From NCBI GenBank assembly GCA_020161365.1, contig JAIUNU010000001.1, forward strand, positions 124,001 through 188,000: a DNA stretch of 64,000 bases, in the 5' to 3' direction. Position numbers and translations under genes: made by a program. This document shows positions 52,549 to 62,040 of this stretch, piece by piece. Each line of letters starts with the position of its first letter. Positions within the stretch are counted from its first letter, which is position 1. A model generated the notes under the pieces. The model made no database searches. It was not told the origin of the DNA and saw only the letters and a list, made by a program, of their open reading frames with translations. This DNA is from Pseudomonadota bacterium (GTDB lineage Bacteria > Pseudomonadota > Alphaproteobacteria > Caulobacterales > Caulobacteraceae).

Positions 52549-53040
52549 GTGGTGACCGATACGAAGCCGCTAGTGGCGGAGGCGCAGGACGGGATCAACC
52601 GTCTCTACCGGCGCTACGCCGTCTGGCTAGATCGCCGGTTGCGCTCTCACATCGGGGCCGACGCTGCGGCGGATGTCGTTCAGGAGACCTATCTCCGAGC
52701 GGCGCCCTACGCCCTGTCGGACATCCGACATCCAAAGGCGTTCCTGCTTCGGATCGCCCTCAACCTGGTCCGCGATGAAAGCCGACGAGAGGGCCGCCGC
52801 CGCCAGAGCCAAGCGCTCCAAAGACCTGCCGAGGCCGAGGCCGCGCCGCAGTTCGACCAAGTCCTTCTCGAGCAGGTTATCAGGTCCATGCCGCAACTCT
52901 ACCGCGACGTCTTCGTCTTGAACCGCTTTGGCGGTATGACTTATCCCGAGATTGCCGTGTCGCTCGAGATCAGCGTGAAAACGGTGGAATGGCGAATGTC
53001 GAGGGCGCTCGAGTACTGCACGTCTCGGCTGGACCTGTAG
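52549..53040 (+). CDS. FecI-like ECF sigma factor of the lasso locus
   Basis: 163 residues with GTG start at 52549 (or 52552) behind GGAG; longer in-frame starts from 52357 have no family resemblance. Region 2: INRLYRRYAVWLDRRLRSHIGADAAADVVQETYLRAA, RHPKAFLLRIALNLVRDESRRE. Region 4: LPQLYRDVFVLNRFGGMTYPEIAVSLEISVKTVEWRMSRALEYC-like (MPQLYRDVF in this protein). It is directly followed by FecR and an STN-type TonB receptor, the FecIRA layout. It probably activates the receptor and isopeptidase genes when the lasso peptide is sensed. Confidence 0.92.
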   Translation: MVTDTKPLVAEAQDGINRLYRRYAVWLDRRLRSHIGADAAADVVQETYLRAAPYALSDIRHPKAFLLRIALNLVRDESRREGRRRQSQALQRPAEAEAAPQFDQVLLEQVIRSMPQLYRDVFVLNRFGGMTYPEIAVSLEISVKTVEWRMSRALEYCTSRLDL

Positions 53041-53047
53041 GCAACGG

Positions 53048-54034
53048 ATGATGATCGAGGCTGAAGCCGACATCAGGCGTAAGGAAACCGCCGACTGGTT
53101 CAGCAAGTTGAACCAGCGCAAGGTCACGACCGCCGACATCAGGGCTTTCAGCGAATGGCGGCGAGACCCGGAGAACGCCCGCGCTTTCAGCCGTCTCGAA
53201 GCCATGTGGGACGCGGCAGGAACGCTGGCGCAAAGCCCGGCGATGGCGGGGCTCGCCGACGAGACCCTGGGTCGGATTGAAAGGGCGCGCCCGCGGCGTC
53301 GGATGCGCGACGCCGGCCGTCTGATCCCGCTCGGCGTCGCGGGCGCCCTGGCGCTTGTGATCGGAGCCGGAAGCCTGACCTGGTGGTCTATGCAGCGGCC
53401 GGCCGCCTACGCTACGGCCATCGGCGAGCAACGCACCGTGCGGCTGGAAGACGGCTCCCGCATCGTCCTCGACACGGACTCCCGGGTCACTGTTCGCTTC
53501 ACCGACGCCCGTCGCCTGGTCACGCTCGCCGCCGGACGCGCCATGTTCGAGGTCGAGGGCGACGCCGCGCGGCCTTTCCTCGTCTTGGCCGGCGACACGG
53601 AGGTCACCGCCGTGGGCACGCGGTTCGACGTTCGCCGATCCGGCTCCGGGGCTCGTGTCGTCCTGGTCGAAGGGCGCGTCGACGTTCACAAGCCGTCTTC
53701 GACGACGGCCCAATGGACCCTGGCGCCCGGCCAGCAGCTTACCACCTCAGGTCCGACGCCCCGGGTCGTCGCGGTCAATGTCCCGGCCGAAACCAGCTGG
53801 ACGGTGGGCCGGCTCACGTTCGAGAACACGCCGATCGCCGCGGCCGTGGCGGAGGTGAACCGCTACAGCGCCAAGCCGATCGAGCTTCGCGATCAACGCG
53901 TTTCGTCGATCCACGTCAGCGGCGTCTTCAACGCCGGGGATATTGACGGCTTCGTGGCCGCGCTGCGTGACCTCTATCACCTAGAGGCTGTCACGGCGGC
54001 CGACGGCCATCTGATCCTCTCGGGGCCGGCGTGA
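53048..54034 (+). CDS. FecR-family anti-sigma/signal transducer
   Basis: 328 residues. The N-terminal cytoplasmic DUF4880 part (ETADWFSKLNQRKVTTADIRAFSEWRRDPENARAFSRLEAMWD), one transmembrane helix (about 95-118), the FecR domain (RTVRLEDGSRIVLDTDSRVTVRF, GRAMFEVEGDAARPFLVLAGDTEVTAVGTRFDVR) and an STN-like C-terminal domain (RLTFENTPIAAAVAEVNRYSAKPIEL) are all present. It transmits the signal from the STN domain of the receptor to the sigma factor. It starts 7 bases after the sigma gene. Confidence 0.93.
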   Translation: MMIEAEADIRRKETADWFSKLNQRKVTTADIRAFSEWRRDPENARAFSRLEAMWDAAGTLAQSPAMAGLADETLGRIERARPRRRMRDAGRLIPLGVAGALALVIGAGSLTWWSMQRPAAYATAIGEQRTVRLEDGSRIVLDTDSRVTVRFTDARRLVTLAAGRAMFEVEGDAARPFLVLAGDTEVTAVGTRFDVRRSGSGARVVLVEGRVDVHKPSSTTAQWTLAPGQQLTTSGPTPRVVAVNVPAETSWTVGRLTFENTPIAAAVAEVNRYSAKPIELRDQRVSSIHVSGVFNAGDIDGFVAALRDLYHLEAVTAADGHLILSGPA

Positions 54035-54125
54035 AAATAATCTGCGTCCGGACTTAGGGGACGCACCGCGACCCAACGTCTCCTCCCCGCCCCGCAAAGC
54101 CGCGGGTAGAAAAGAGGGGGAAATC

Positions 54126-57074
54126 ATGGGTCAAGAGTTCACTTCAACCGCGCTCGCCGCGCTCATGCTGGGTGTCGCGACGCCGGTCATCGCGCAATCG
54201 ACCGAGGCCGTCCGGACTTTCAGCATCAGCGCCGGTCCGCTCGACCGCAGCCTGCCTGTGTTCGCCCAGCAGAGCGGCCTTCAGATTCTCTATCCCAGCG
54301 CGCTCGTGGCCGGGCGACAGGCCCGCGCCCTAACCGGCGAATACACCCCTGAGGCCGCGCTCGCAGAGCTCCTGCGCGGGACGGGCCTGACCTATCATCA
54401 GAGCCGTCCGACAGTCTTCGTGCTCGTTGATCCGGTCCGCGCAGAAGCCGAACCGCAGGCCACCCAGCTTGAGGAAATCGTGGTCACGGGGACCTATCTG
54501 CGGGGCGCGGACAGTCCGTCGCCGGTCACCGTCATCACCCAGGACGACATCGCCCGACAGGGGCGCGCGACGGTTGCCGAGACGCTCGCCGCCCTGCCGC
54601 AGAACTTCACGGGGGCGGCCTATGAGGGGTCGGCCGGGACGGGTGCGGACCGCACGAGCCGCAACTCGGCCTATGCGACCGGGGTGAACCTGCGGGGTCT
54701 CGGGGCGGATGCGACCCTCGTCCTGGTCAACGGACGGCGGATCGCGGGCACGGGCAGCGCCGGCGACTTCTCGGACATCTCCAATCTTCCCAGCAGCGCC
54801 ATCGCCCGGGCGGACGTGCTGCTCGACGGCGCGTCCGCCCTCTATGGCGCGGACGCAGTCGGCGGCGTGGTCAACATCATCCTGAAGTCCCGATTCGATG
54901 GCGCCGAAACCCGGCTGCGCGTCGGCGGCACCAGCGACGGCGGGGCCGAGGAGACGCTGCTGTCTCACAGCGGCGGCTTTAACTGGTCGAGCGGCGGGCT
55001 CATCGCCGCTTACGAATTCCACGACCGCGGCGAGTTGCGCGCCGCCGACCGTCGCGCGACCGCGAATGCGGACCTCCGCCCGCTGGGCGGCTCGGACTGG
55101 CGCTTCACCTACGCGGCCCCGGGCAACCTCATAGCGTTCGATCCAGTCAGCGGATCCTATGAACCGGTCTACGCCATCCCTCGCAACCAGAACGGCGTGG
55201 GTCTCACGCCCGGAGACTTTCGCCCGGGCGAAGTCAATCTGACCAATCAGATGGAGGGCCTCTGGAGCCTGCCGCACCAGCGCCGACACAGCCTGTTTGT
55301 GGCGGGCCGGCAGGACCTTCCGGGCGGCTTCAGTCTGGACGGCGACCTTCGCTACACCGACCGGACCTATAGCCAGGACTCGGTGGCCGACATCGGCATC
55401 CTGTTCGTAACGCCGGACAATCCCTTCTTCGTGCCGGTGGCGGGCGAGCCGTACCAGGAGATCGCCTATTCCTTCATCAACAACTTGGGACCGGGCCGTG
55501 ACGAAGGCTTCTCCCGCAGCGTCGGCGGCGCCGTCGGGATCACCGGCGAACTCGCCGGATGGAACATCGCGGCCTATTTGAGCGGCGGCCGCGAGACCAC
55601 CGGGCTGACGGCCTCGAACCGGGTGCAGACGACCCGGCTCGACGAGGCCCTCGGCGCCACGCCGAACAATCCGTCGACACCCTTCAACCCCGCCGTCGAC
55701 GGCTATTTCAATCCCTATGGCGATCCCGCCGACCATAGCCCGGCCCTGTTGGCCTTCATCGGGTCCGGCTACCTTCGATCCGAGAACATCAGCACGGTCG
55801 GCTCCTTCAACCTCAAGGCCGACGGGGTCCTCTTCGCCCTACCGGGCGGCGACCTGCGCTTGGCGGTGGGCCTCGACTATCGCCAGGAGCGCTTCGAAAC
55901 CTCCGGCGAGAATTTCATCTCCGGCGCGGCGCCGCGCATCGCCGCCCCGACGACGTTCGAGCGCGATGTCTCGGCCGCCTTCGTCGAACTGCGCGCCCCG
56001 CTCGTGGGGCCCGACAACGCCAGGCCTGGCCTCCAGCGACTGGAGCTGTCGCTCGCCGGTCGTATCGAGGACCATGAAGGGATCGGCCAGACCAGCAATC
56101 CCAAGGTCGGCGTCCTCTACAACCCAACGCCCGATCTGCTCGTGCGCGCCAGCTACGGCACCTCGTTCCGCGCCCCGTCGCTAAGGGAGTTGAACAGCGC
56201 CTACCGGCTCGGCCCGGTCTTCCTGGACCGCGCCGGCTCCAATGTGATCAGCATCGTCCAGTATGGAGGCAACCCCGACCTCATCCCGGAGACTGCGGAG
56301 TCGTGGACGGCGGGCTTCGTCTGGACGCCCGCGGCCGCCGAAGGGCTGCGAATCGAGGCCGGCTGGTTTCGGACAACCTTCGAGGACCGGATCGCGAACC
56401 CGGTCGCGGAGAACCTGATCAACGCGCTCAACGACCCGACCCTGGCCCCCTTCATCCGCTATGTGAGTCCCGGCTCCAACGCAGACGACCTGGCCTATGT
56501 CCAGTCTCTTCTCAGCCACCCGGGCAACTTCAATCCGAACGTTTTCCCGGCGACCGCCTACGGCGCCGTCATCGACAACCGGTACGTCAACGCCTCCGCC
56601 TTGGAGGTCGAAGGGCTCGACCTTTCGACGCGCTATCGCTTCACCCTGGGCTCGGACGACATCTCGCTCGACGCGACGGTGACCCATCTCCTGACCAACG
56701 ACCGGACGGTCACCGCTGCATCCCCAACCGAGGACCTGCTCGGCGCCCCGAACTTTCCGGCGCGCTGGCGGGGCCGCTTCGGCGCCCAGTGGCTCCGGGG
56801 TCCGCTCACGCTCGGCGGCGCCCTCAATCATGTCAGCGGAGGACGCGATCGGGTCAACGGTCGGGGGATCGACGACTGGATCACCATCGACGGCCAGGTC
56901 CGCTACGACCTTCAGAACGGATGGGGTGAAGGTCTTTCGCTCACCCTGAATGTGCTCAATCTGACCAATGAGGAGCCGCCCTTCTACGATGCGCCGGCGG
57001 GGATCGGTTACGACGCCGCCAACACTAATGTGCTGGGCCGGCAGATCTCCCTTCAGCTCGTCAAGCGCTGGTGA
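54126..57074 (+). CDS. TonB-dependent receptor with STN signalling domain
   Basis: 982 residues. Signal peptide, then an STN domain (about 35-105: RTFSISAGPLDRSLPVFAQQSGLQILYPSALVAGRQARALTGEYTPEAALAELLRGTGL) and a TonB-box region LEEIVVTGTYLRG. The plug has VLVNGRRIAGTGSAGD and LLDGASALYGADAVGGVVNI, and the barrel ends LGRQISLQLVKRW (aromatic end). The STN domain indicates FecA-type signalling to the adjacent FecR and sigma factor. Adjacent lasso genes make the mature lasso peptide the probable ligand. Confidence 0.93.
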   Translation: MGQEFTSTALAALMLGVATPVIAQSTEAVRTFSISAGPLDRSLPVFAQQSGLQILYPSALVAGRQARALTGEYTPEAALAELLRGTGLTYHQSRPTVFVLVDPVRAEAEPQATQLEEIVVTGTYLRGADSPSPVTVITQDDIARQGRATVAETLAALPQNFTGAAYEGSAGTGADRTSRNSAYATGVNLRGLGADATLVLVNGRRIAGTGSAGDFSDISNLPSSAIARADVLLDGASALYGADAVGGVVNIILKSRFDGAETRLRVGGTSDGGAEETLLSHSGGFNWSSGGLIAAYEFHDRGELRAADRRATANADLRPLGGSDWRFTYAAPGNLIAFDPVSGSYEPVYAIPRNQNGVGLTPGDFRPGEVNLTNQMEGLWSLPHQRRHSLFVAGRQDLPGGFSLDGDLRYTDRTYSQDSVADIGILFVTPDNPFFVPVAGEPYQEIAYSFINNLGPGRDEGFSRSVGGAVGITGELAGWNIAAYLSGGRETTGLTASNRVQTTRLDEALGATPNNPSTPFNPAVDGYFNPYGDPADHSPALLAFIGSGYLRSENISTVGSFNLKADGVLFALPGGDLRLAVGLDYRQERFETSGENFISGAAPRIAAPTTFERDVSAAFVELRAPLVGPDNARPGLQRLELSLAGRIEDHEGIGQTSNPKVGVLYNPTPDLLVRASYGTSFRAPSLRELNSAYRLGPVFLDRAGSNVISIVQYGGNPDLIPETAESWTAGFVWTPAAAEGLRIEAGWFRTTFEDRIANPVAENLINALNDPTLAPFIRYVSPGSNADDLAYVQSLLSHPGNFNPNVFPATAYGAVIDNRYVNASALEVEGLDLSTRYRFTLGSDDISLDATVTHLLTNDRTVTAASPTEDLLGAPNFPARWRGRFGAQWLRGPLTLGGALNHVSGGRDRVNGRGIDDWITIDGQVRYDLQNGWGEGLSLTLNVLNLTNEEPPFYDAPAGIGYDAANTNVLGRQISLQLVKRW

Positions 57075-57080
57075 TCGTCC

Positions 57081-59462
57081 ATGCGCACGGTCGCTTTGGC
57101 CCTCGCGGGCCTGCTCGCGACGGCGTGCCCGGCGTTGGCCCGGCAAGAGCCGCTCACGGTGGATGTCATTCTGGGGCTCGAGAGCTTCGGACGGGTCGCC
57201 ATCGATCCGTCCGGCGCGGTCGCCGTCTTTGAGGAGCGGCGCGCCCGAGGCGATCTTCCCCGCCATGATCTGGAGGCCGAAGGCGCCAACCGGTACGCCC
57301 GGCTCTACCGCATCGACCTCGATGCCCCGGGCCGTCCGCGACCGCTCCTGCCGATGGCGGAAGACACCGGCTATTCCCTCGGCGCCTTCTCGCCGGGCGG
57401 CCGGCGTCTGGCCGTGCTTCGGCTTCGGAACGACGAATGGCGGCTCGGGATCGTCGAATTCGCGACCGGACGCGTGGTCTGGACTGAGGTGGCGCCCGAA
57501 CTCGGCCTGTGGGGCCGGTCCCTGGAATGGCTAACCGACGACACCCTCGTTGTTCTTGGCATGCCGGACGGGGCGCTTCCTCCGAGACTGGCCGGTCCCC
57601 GCGCGGAACAGGCGCGTCTGCTGGCGTTGAGGGCGGCGGCGACGGCTGGGTTTCCGGCCGCGATCACGGTGGGCGGGGACGGACCGCCCGAGGCCCTGTC
57701 GCCGCGACGCCTCTGGCGGATCGACGCCGTCACCGGGGAGGCCGCGGCGATCGCCGACGGTCCCTTCCTCGACCTCGAGGCCTCTCCGGACGGACGATAC
57801 GCCGCGATGCTCCTGGATGGTCCCCTCCTGTCGCCGCCGTCCGCCGACACCGCGAGCGAGGTGCGCCGCGCCCGGGGGCTGGAGATCGTTGATCTAACAA
57901 CCGGGGCCGCCGTCCGGCCGCCTGAGACCGGCAACATCTCGACGAGCCTGCTGGCTTGGTCGCCCGCCTCCGACGCCCTTCTGGTGGCGACGATCGGCGA
58001 CGAACCGGCCCGGCTTTTGACCGTGGCCCCGGACGGCGCGACGCGGGACGTGACCCCGGCCGGGGCGCACCCCATCACGCCGATCGACTTCCAGGGCATG
58101 GCGACGGCCGAGGGCGGTTGGCTGGGCGGCGTCCCGATCTTCAAGGGCCGCTCCGGGTCCCGCGAGGGCTGGTTCGTCGCCGGCGCCGACAGCCTGCCGC
58201 TCACGGGCCTGTCTCCGGACGCCCGGCTCGTCGCCGAGGGTCGCTCCTCGGTTCTGTTCACCAGCGGCGGTCGCGTCACGCGCCTTGGCGCAAGCGGCGA
58301 GCTCGCCGATCTCGGGACCGCCGCGTCGGTCGTAAACTCCCGTGGTCCCTTCGGATTGCGGGCGCAGAGCGGTCCGCTGAAGGCGACCTTCGCCGTGGTC
58401 GCGCGTCCAGACGGGCGACTGTGCCAGGTCTGGGCCGATCCTGAGGCGGAGTCCCGATGCGTCGAGGCGACGCCCGGGGCCGCGATCAGCTGGAGCCGAA
58501 AGATCGGCCTCGACCGGAGTGGGCCCGAGGAGGGACCCATCGTACTTCGCCTGCAGCGCGGCCAACGCCGGGAGGTGGTCTGGCGGCTGAACCCCGAACT
58601 CGACCGGATCGCGGTCGCGGCGCCCCGACGGATCACCGGCGTCGGCGGCGCGAACGGCTGGCTCTACCCCCCGCCGAACCCGATGGCGCCGCCGCCCGTG
58701 ATCGTGGTGCCCTATCAGGGCGAGGCCTACCCCGCCCCGCCGTGGTGGATGCGGCGGGAGTCTACCAGCCTGTCCCTTGCGCCCCAGCTGATGGTCGCGG
58801 CGGGCTACGCCATCCTCATCCCGGACCTCCCCGCAACTCCGGAACCGGCGGATGGCCTCGCCCAGCGTATCCTGTCGGTCGTCGATGCGGCGGCGAAGGA
58901 AGGGCTGGTCGATGGGGACCGCATCGGCCTGTGGGGCTGGAGCTTCGGCGCCTGGTCGGCGGTGATGAGTGCGGCCCAGTCTCCTCGCTTCGACGCTGTG
59001 GTGGCGCTGAACGGGCCGATGAATTTCTCGACGGTCATCGGAGACGTCGGCTCGACCCTGCGGCTGGAAGGCGGGCATTCTCTCGCCGCGACGGCCAGCG
59101 CCCGCTGGCTGGAATCCGGCCAGGCCGATATGCGCGACGCCTACTGGCGGGCCCCGGACCGGTATCGCCGCAACAGTCCGTTTGAGCAGGCGGACCGCAT
59201 CACCGCGCCGACGCTTCTGGTGGTGGGAGAGTACGACTTGATGCTCGGGCAGTCGGAGCAGCTCTACGGCGCTCTGCACCGTCTGAACCGCCCTGTGGCG
59301 CTGACCCTGCTGATCGGCGAGGACCACGGCGTTCAGAGCCCGGGCAACATCCGGCTCTACTACGACCAGGTCCGGGATTGGTTCGACCGGCATCTCAGGG
59401 GATCCGCCAGTCCAGCCGCTCGCGCCAGCGACGCACCCAGGCCTCCGTTAGCGCCAGACTGA
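57081..59462 (+). CDS. Lasso peptide isopeptidase (S9 prolyl-oligopeptidase family)
   Basis: 793 residues, Sec signal MRTVALALAGLLATACPALA. A beta-propeller-like N-terminal domain is followed by an alpha/beta hydrolase with Ser621 in LWGWSFGAWSAV, Asp719 in VVGEYDLML and His749 in GEDHGVQSPG. In isopeptidase-type lasso clusters (astexin, sphingonodin, caulonodin relatives) this enzyme cleaves the ring isopeptide bond, linearising the imported peptide. It starts 6 bases after the TonB receptor stop. Its 3' end overlaps the cyclase gene by 68 bases on the other strand. Confidence 0.88.
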   Translation: MRTVALALAGLLATACPALARQEPLTVDVILGLESFGRVAIDPSGAVAVFEERRARGDLPRHDLEAEGANRYARLYRIDLDAPGRPRPLLPMAEDTGYSLGAFSPGGRRLAVLRLRNDEWRLGIVEFATGRVVWTEVAPELGLWGRSLEWLTDDTLVVLGMPDGALPPRLAGPRAEQARLLALRAAATAGFPAAITVGGDGPPEALSPRRLWRIDAVTGEAAAIADGPFLDLEASPDGRYAAMLLDGPLLSPPSADTASEVRRARGLEIVDLTTGAAVRPPETGNISTSLLAWSPASDALLVATIGDEPARLLTVAPDGATRDVTPAGAHPITPIDFQGMATAEGGWLGGVPIFKGRSGSREGWFVAGADSLPLTGLSPDARLVAEGRSSVLFTSGGRVTRLGASGELADLGTAASVVNSRGPFGLRAQSGPLKATFAVVARPDGRLCQVWADPEAESRCVEATPGAAISWSRKIGLDRSGPEEGPIVLRLQRGQRREVVWRLNPELDRIAVAAPRRITGVGGANGWLYPPPNPMAPPPVIVVPYQGEAYPAPPWWMRRESTSLSLAPQLMVAAGYAILIPDLPATPEPADGLAQRILSVVDAAAKEGLVDGDRIGLWGWSFGAWSAVMSAAQSPRFDAVVALNGPMNFSTVIGDVGSTLRLEGGHSLAATASARWLESGQADMRDAYWRAPDRYRRNSPFEQADRITAPTLLVVGEYDLMLGQSEQLYGALHRLNRPVALTLLIGEDHGVQSPGNIRLYYDQVRDWFDRHLRGSASPAARASDAPRPPLAPD

Positions 59463-61110
59463 GCAGGTGGGAATGCCCGCCGCGCCACAGCAGGGCGTCG
59501 CGGGTGAGGCGGTCCTCGAGGCCGGGAGCGATCAACCCCGCCTCCGCCAAGGCTCCGCCGAGCAGATAATCACGCAGGAAGTCGAGATGCCTGGCGACCG
59601 CGCCGCCATAGTAGGCGCCCAGTTCGCCCTTCGAGCGACGATCCAGGATCGAAGGTGGAAGGACGTCCGCGAAGGCGGCGCGCGCGGCGGCGCGGTCGCG
59701 TCCGCCCCAGGTCAGATCGACCGCCGACAGGGCCAGCCCCGCCTCCACCACCGGCTGGCTAAGCAGCGGATTGATGCAGGGACCGAGACGGTTGCGAACC
59801 GCCGGCCCCTGAAAGGTCTGACAGAAGGCCAGGGCGGACATCTGCAAGGCCTTGGCCGGTGGCACGCCGTCCAGATCGTCAAGCCAGGGATGCTCCCAGC
59901 CGGCCCGATGGCGGACCTCTTCGCGCCAGTCCTTGACCAACGCCGTCGGCCACAGGGGGCGCCGAAGCCAGCGCGAGAGCCGATGCAGGACCGTCCACCG
60001 CGCCCGACCTCGCCGCTCCCAGATCTCGTCCAGTCCGATCAGCAGGCTGGGCATCTGAAAGAAGACCGCGTCGCCGCCCTGCCCCGTCAGCGAGCCCCAT
60101 CCGCCCGTCGCCTCGATCCGGTCGGCGATGTCGTCGTTGTAGTCTGGATCGATGTCGTTAGCGGCCGGCCGGAAGGTCTCGGCGCAGGCGGCCAGACGGG
60201 CGGCGTCGAGCCTTAGGCCGTCGCGCCGCACCTCTGTCAGGCTGAAGCCGTGCAGCCCTGCGACCGCGCGGGCGTAAGCCCTTTCGTCGCCCTCGGGCTG
60301 ATCGACGTAGTGATTGACCCATTCAGCGACGCTGCGGCGCTGGTCGAGGGTCATGACGCCGGCCACGATGGCGGAGTCCAGGCCGCCGCTGACCTCGGCG
60401 ATCCAGCGCCTGTCGCCCGCCAAGGCCCGCACGGACCGTTCCACTGTCCCTCGAAGGTCCGGCTCCGGACGCGAGGCCCGGTCGCGATACACCTCTGCGG
60501 GTCGCCAAATCTGGTGCGCCCGGTTGACGCCCTCCCCGACGACCCGCAGTTCGCCTCCGGCGACGGCCTGCAATCCGGTCAAGGCCAGCCGGTGCCGGTG
60601 CTCGCCGGGGCGCGCCACCAAGGCGGCGACCGCGTCCCAGTCCAGCGCGATCCCGTCTGGCAACCAGGGATCGATGACGGCTGCGGCGCTCGTCGATATC
60701 AGGGTCACCCCAGCCTTGCGCCAGACGACGCAATCCAGCGCGCCCGACGGATCGCGGAACACGGCGACATCCCCCTCGACCCGCCGGACCAGAAGGTATC
60801 GCCCCCAATGGTCTGAGCAGACGATGCGGGCGCGCGCCGCGTCCAGACGTCGGCATCCCAAGGCGCCTCGCGCTCGCAACGGCAGCGCCTGCCCCTCGCC
60901 GTCGTAGACCTCGCCGATCACCACGCCGTGTCCGTCGAGCCCCCGGGCGACCTCGAGCCGCCCGCTGGTCGGGGCGAACACCTGGATGAAGGGATCGTGG
61001 GACTTGCGCGACCAGCCGTTCCGGCTCAGGCGCTGCCGAACGGGCGCGACCAAGGCGTCGAGCGCGGCCGGGTCGTCGCCGACGAGAATGATCGCGCAGT
61101 CCGCTCCCAT
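59395..61110 (-). CDS. Lasso peptide cyclase (asparagine synthetase-like, C protein)
   Basis: 571 residues. The N-terminal part is a degenerate glutamine-amidotransferase-like domain without the usual catalytic N-terminal Cys. The C-terminal part is asparagine synthetase-like, with the ATP-pyrophosphatase loop EVSGGLDSAIVAGVM at about residues 239-252 and LTGQGGDAVFFQMPSLL. It adenylates the ring Glu and forms the macrolactam with the core N-terminus. It starts one base after the B gene stop, so B and C are coupled. The C-terminus WRERLDWRIP ends at 59395, overlapping the isopeptidase gene. Confidence 0.93.
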   Translation of the reverse strand: MGADCAIILVGDDPAALDALVAPVRQRLSRNGWSRKSHDPFIQVFAPTSGRLEVARGLDGHGVVIGEVYDGEGQALPLRARGALGCRRLDAARARIVCSDHWGRYLLVRRVEGDVAVFRDPSGALDCVVWRKAGVTLISTSAAAVIDPWLPDGIALDWDAVAALVARPGEHRHRLALTGLQAVAGGELRVVGEGVNRAHQIWRPAEVYRDRASRPEPDLRGTVERSVRALAGDRRWIAEVSGGLDSAIVAGVMTLDQRRSVAEWVNHYVDQPEGDERAYARAVAGLHGFSLTEVRRDGLRLDAARLAACAETFRPAANDIDPDYNDDIADRIEATGGWGSLTGQGGDAVFFQMPSLLIGLDEIWERRGRARWTVLHRLSRWLRRPLWPTALVKDWREEVRHRAGWEHPWLDDLDGVPPAKALQMSALAFCQTFQGPAVRNRLGPCINPLLSQPVVEAGLALSAVDLTWGGRDRAAARAAFADVLPPSILDRRSKGELGAYYGGAVARHLDFLRDYLLGGALAEAGLIAPGLEDRLTRDALLWRGGHSHLLSLALTEAWVRRWRERLDWRIP

Positions 61111-61111
61111 C

Positions 61112-61768
61112 TCAGATCACCATGATCGGCCGGTAGACGGTCAGGGTCTCCGGGGCCTCGCTGACGCACTGTTCGCCGATCTGTAGCCAACAGTGGGCGA
61201 GAAAGGGGAACGTGCGAACCCCGAACACCCAGTCCGCGTCGAGATCCGCCGCATTGAGGAAACGCAGCAGCAGTTCCGCTTGGAGAAGACAGGCGCCGGT
61301 CCAAGGCGCCAGCGGCAGCAGCTGACGGAACACTTCAACCCGCGCGGCGAGCGCGTCGGGATCCGACCGGCGCCGCCGCCGCCGGGCGTATCGCCGGCTA
61401 AGGTCAAGGAGCGTCGGCCGGCGCCGCACCACGTCGAGCCAGATGACGCCGAAGGTTGCGAGGTCCCGCAGGGTCGGCCGGATCGGCGGCGCGGGCGGAA
61501 GGCGCGCGGACCGCAGAGCCGGCGGCGGGACCCGGTCGTCCGGCGCCGACGTCGGATGCACCAGTTCCTCGGCGGCCAGACGAAGAAGATCGTCCATCGA
61601 CCCCAGAGCGCGCCGTCCTTCGATCCGGAGATCGCCGCACTCCGGCAGGCACAGATAGGCGTCTGCGGCGAGATCGAGAAGGACCAGATCTTCACCGACG
61701 CGGACCGCGTGAATTCCCTCGGCGAGCCAGCCGCAGTCACCGTCATCGGCGCGGAGCGCATCGGCCAT
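61112..61768 (-). CDS. Lasso peptide RRE-protease fusion (B protein)
   Basis: 218 residues. The N-terminal part (about 15-80: GIHAVRVGEDLVLLDLAADAYLCLPECG) is the PqqD-like RiPP recognition element that binds leader peptides. The C-terminal part (about 100-218) is a transglutaminase-like cysteine protease: Cys160 in APWTGACLLQAELLLRFLN, His192 in FPFLAHCWLQIGEQ; the third residue of the triad cannot be set with certainty. The fused form (B1-B2) is standard for proteobacterial clusters. It removes the leader after the Thr at the -2 position. Confidence 0.9.
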   Translation of the reverse strand: MADALRADDGDCGWLAEGIHAVRVGEDLVLLDLAADAYLCLPECGDLRIEGRRALGSMDDLLRLAAEELVHPTSAPDDRVPPPALRSARLPPAPPIRPTLRDLATFGVIWLDVVRRRPTLLDLSRRYARRRRRRSDPDALAARVEVFRQLLPLAPWTGACLLQAELLLRFLNAADLDADWVFGVRTFPFLAHCWLQIGEQCVSEAPETLTVYRPIMVI

Positions 61769-61828
61769 TCCTAGACCCTTCCTTGTTGCGGCTAAATTCG
61801 GCTAGTCCGCTCTGCGGCAGGCCCCGGC

Positions 61829-61853
61829 GGGGCCGTCCGATACGGACGGCCCC
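61829..61853 (-). terminator. Stem-loop after the first lasso precursor
   Basis: GGGGCCGTCCG (61829-61839)-ATA-CGGACGGCCCC (61843-61853): perfect 11-bp stem, three-base loop. It lies 7 bases after the precursor stop on the minus strand, before the B gene. No T-run follows, so it may act as a partial terminator or 3'-end stabiliser, lowering B and C relative to the precursors. Confidence 0.75.
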
Positions 61854-61859
61854 CTGGGC

Positions 61860-61985
61860 TCATTCCGGCGGCATCGTCCAGTGACGGGCCGGGTTCAACT
61901 CGGTAAACGGCCCCATCAGGATCGCCCGAGTCAGCCGACGGGCGGCCCCCAGACGCAGGACTCGCGTCGCGGTTTGGATCTTCAT
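61860..61985 (-). CDS. Lasso peptide precursor A1
   Basis: 41 residues, ATG 61985 with GGAGAGGGATCC upstream. The leader (20 residues, ending RRLTR) has the conserved Thr two before the cleavage site, and shares RLGAAR-LTRA with the second precursor. The predicted core begins AILMGPFTE: Ala1 and Glu9 make a nine-residue ring. The tail (core 10-21) starts LNP and has an aromatic Trp16 and a PPE end. It is the proximal of two precursor genes, placed before the B and C genes. Processing site is inferred from the -2 Thr and Glu9 spacing. Confidence 0.9.
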   Translation of the reverse strand: MKIQTATRVLRLGAARRLTRAILMGPFTELNPARHWTMPPE

Positions 61986-62040
61986 GGATCCCTCTCCTAT
62001 GTCAGGATGGCCTCTTGGTGCGGCGTCCGGGGCAAGGCCG

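Noticed and set aside
54330..59393. Large minus-strand frames opposite the lasso TonB receptor and isopeptidase
   Set aside because: Shadows; no domains and the plus strand has all expected catalytic and barrel motifs.
61404..61884. Frames overlapping the lasso B gene in other registers
   Set aside because: Arg/Pro-rich shadows; the frame 61112-61768 has the RRE and protease motifs and is coupled to the cyclase gene.
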